From the NCBI GenBank assembly GCA_947259685.1, contig CAMYNC010000089.1:1-15496 (forward strand): a DNA stretch of 15,496 nt, in the 5' to 3' direction. Positions 14,992 to 15,496 of this stretch are shown in pieces. The stretch is from an uncultured Desulfuromonadales bacterium. Its GTDB lineage: Bacteria; Desulfobacterota; Desulfuromonadia; Desulfuromonadales; Geopsychrobacteraceae. The position numbers and the translations under genes were made by a program. The notes below the pieces were generated by a model. The model was given only the letters and a program-made list of their open reading frames with translations. It did no database searches and was not told the origin of the DNA. Positions within the stretch are counted from its first letter, which is position 1, and each line of letters starts with the position of its first letter.

Positions 14992-15067
14992 TTTGTAGGG
15001 GCGCCATATATGGCGCCCGGGATCATCGCATAGGTACGGCGGGCGAGATGTATCTCGCCCCTACAAA
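14992..15067. repeat. Paired-hairpin repeat, convergent copy with 12-bp terminal inverted repeats
   Basis: The element is bounded by TTTGTAGGGGCG (14992-15003) and its perfect complement CGCCCCTACAAA (15056-15067). Inside are a 20-bp perfect palindrome (14999-15018) and a stem GGGCGAGAT/ATCTCGCCC (15041-15060). It fits a short MITE-like or REP-like repeat. It lies between the livF stop and the Usp start, where it could protect the 3' end of the liv mRNA; no T run supports classical termination. Confidence 0.78.
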
Positions 15068-15083
15068 TTCCATGGGGACCAAC

Positions 15084-15496
15084 ATGAATCTCAAAGATAT
15101 TCTGGTGCATATCGACCACCGCCCCACCTGCGCTTCGCGGCTGGCGGCGGCGATGCTTCTGGCCAAGCAACAGCAGGCCCGACTCACCGGTCTCTATGTG
15201 ATCCCACACCCTTATTATGCCCCCCATCACCGGCCACCGCAGGAGCTGGCCGACGAAGCCAAAGCCCGTTTTGTGCAAGCCCTCAAACCCTCCGGGCTGG
15301 AGATCGGCTGGATTTGCGTCGACAGTGTGAAATCGGGGCTGGATCTGCCGAACGCCCTAAACCTGCATGGCCACTATCACGACCTGCTGATCGTCAGCCA
15401 GACCGACTATGAGGTGCCCGATCGTACCATCCCGCCTAGCCTACCGGAAAAAGCTGTGCTCGGTTCTGGGCGGCCGGTATTGATTATCCCCTATGC
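15084..15496 (+). CDS. Universal stress protein (UspA) family, 3' end outside the window (partial)
   Basis: The first 137 codons are open to the window edge. The sequence begins MNLKDILVHIDHR, the beta-1 strand of a Usp fold. It continues with ASRLAAAMLLAKQQQARLTGLYVIP, and ends with HDLLIVSQTD, then LPEKAVLGSGRPVLIIPY, matching the typical 'aDLLVxG ... GRPVLxxP' end of a UspA domain. One domain is essentially complete; many relatives have two in tandem, so the protein may continue another 130-150 residues. The ATG at 15084 follows GGGGA at five bases; an ATG at 15072 in the same frame would add four residues. The exact role is unknown; such proteins bind nucleotides or sense stress. It is separated from livF by the repeat, so co-transcription is uncertain. 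Confidence 0.82.
   Translation, partial: MNLKDILVHIDHRPTCASRLAAAMLLAKQQQARLTGLYVIPHPYYAPHHRPPQELADEAKARFVQALKPSGLEIGWICVDSVKSGLDLPNALNLHGHYHDLLIVSQTDYEVPDRTIPPSLPEKAVLGSGRPVLIIPY

Overview
The window looks like the chromosome of a Gram-negative bacterium. The best guess is the Desulfuromonadia (Geobacter / Desulfuromonas / Pelobacter type). This rests on GC-rich coding, a two-gene proline oxidation module (a 'group 1' P5C dehydrogenase plus a separate proline dehydrogenase) under sigma-54 control, a full Liv-type ABC importer, a CheV-like protein, and MJ0042-finger and Sel1-repeat proteins. No rRNA, tRNA, IS element, phage gene or CRISPR array is visible, and the taxonomic call is an inference from gene content only.

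Left part (1-5300): the 3' end of a Sel1-repeat gene runs into a bidirectional terminator. It faces a CheW-receiver (CheV-like) gene on the minus strand. From a divergent promoter region of about 210 bp, a second Sel1-repeat gene (ten 36-residue repeats) runs rightward. Nineteen bases after it comes a gene for an unusual membrane protein with two identical-spacing CxxC zinc fingers, a polytopic membrane block and a large unrecognised C-terminal domain.

Middle part (5300-10110): a PAS-AAA+-Fis sigma-54 activator is followed by a 286-bp control region, then pruA and putB. The control region has a consensus -24/-12 promoter. About 160 bp upstream of it is a dyad ATGC-N6-GCAT that also occurs in front of the activator's own gene. 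This gives a self-consistent local circuit: the activator binds the dyad, loops to sigma-54 RNA polymerase, turns on oxidation of proline to glutamate, and may control itself. An inverted array of 7-bp repeats fills the pruA-putB gap.

Right part (10110-15496): livK (periplasmic binding protein) ends in a strong intrinsic terminator. It is followed by livH-livM-livG-livF with overlapping reading frames, and then by the start of a UspA-family gene that leaves the window. Paired-hairpin repeats built on TGTAGGGGCG flank the livHMGF block on both sides, in opposite arrangements. The importer probably supplies an amino acid; its place directly after the proline genes makes proline a candidate alongside Leu/Ile/Val.

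No wholly new system is evident. The least explained items are the zinc-finger membrane protein with its Sel1 partner, the shared dyad / phased GCATAA control sites, and the two kinds of intergenic repeats.
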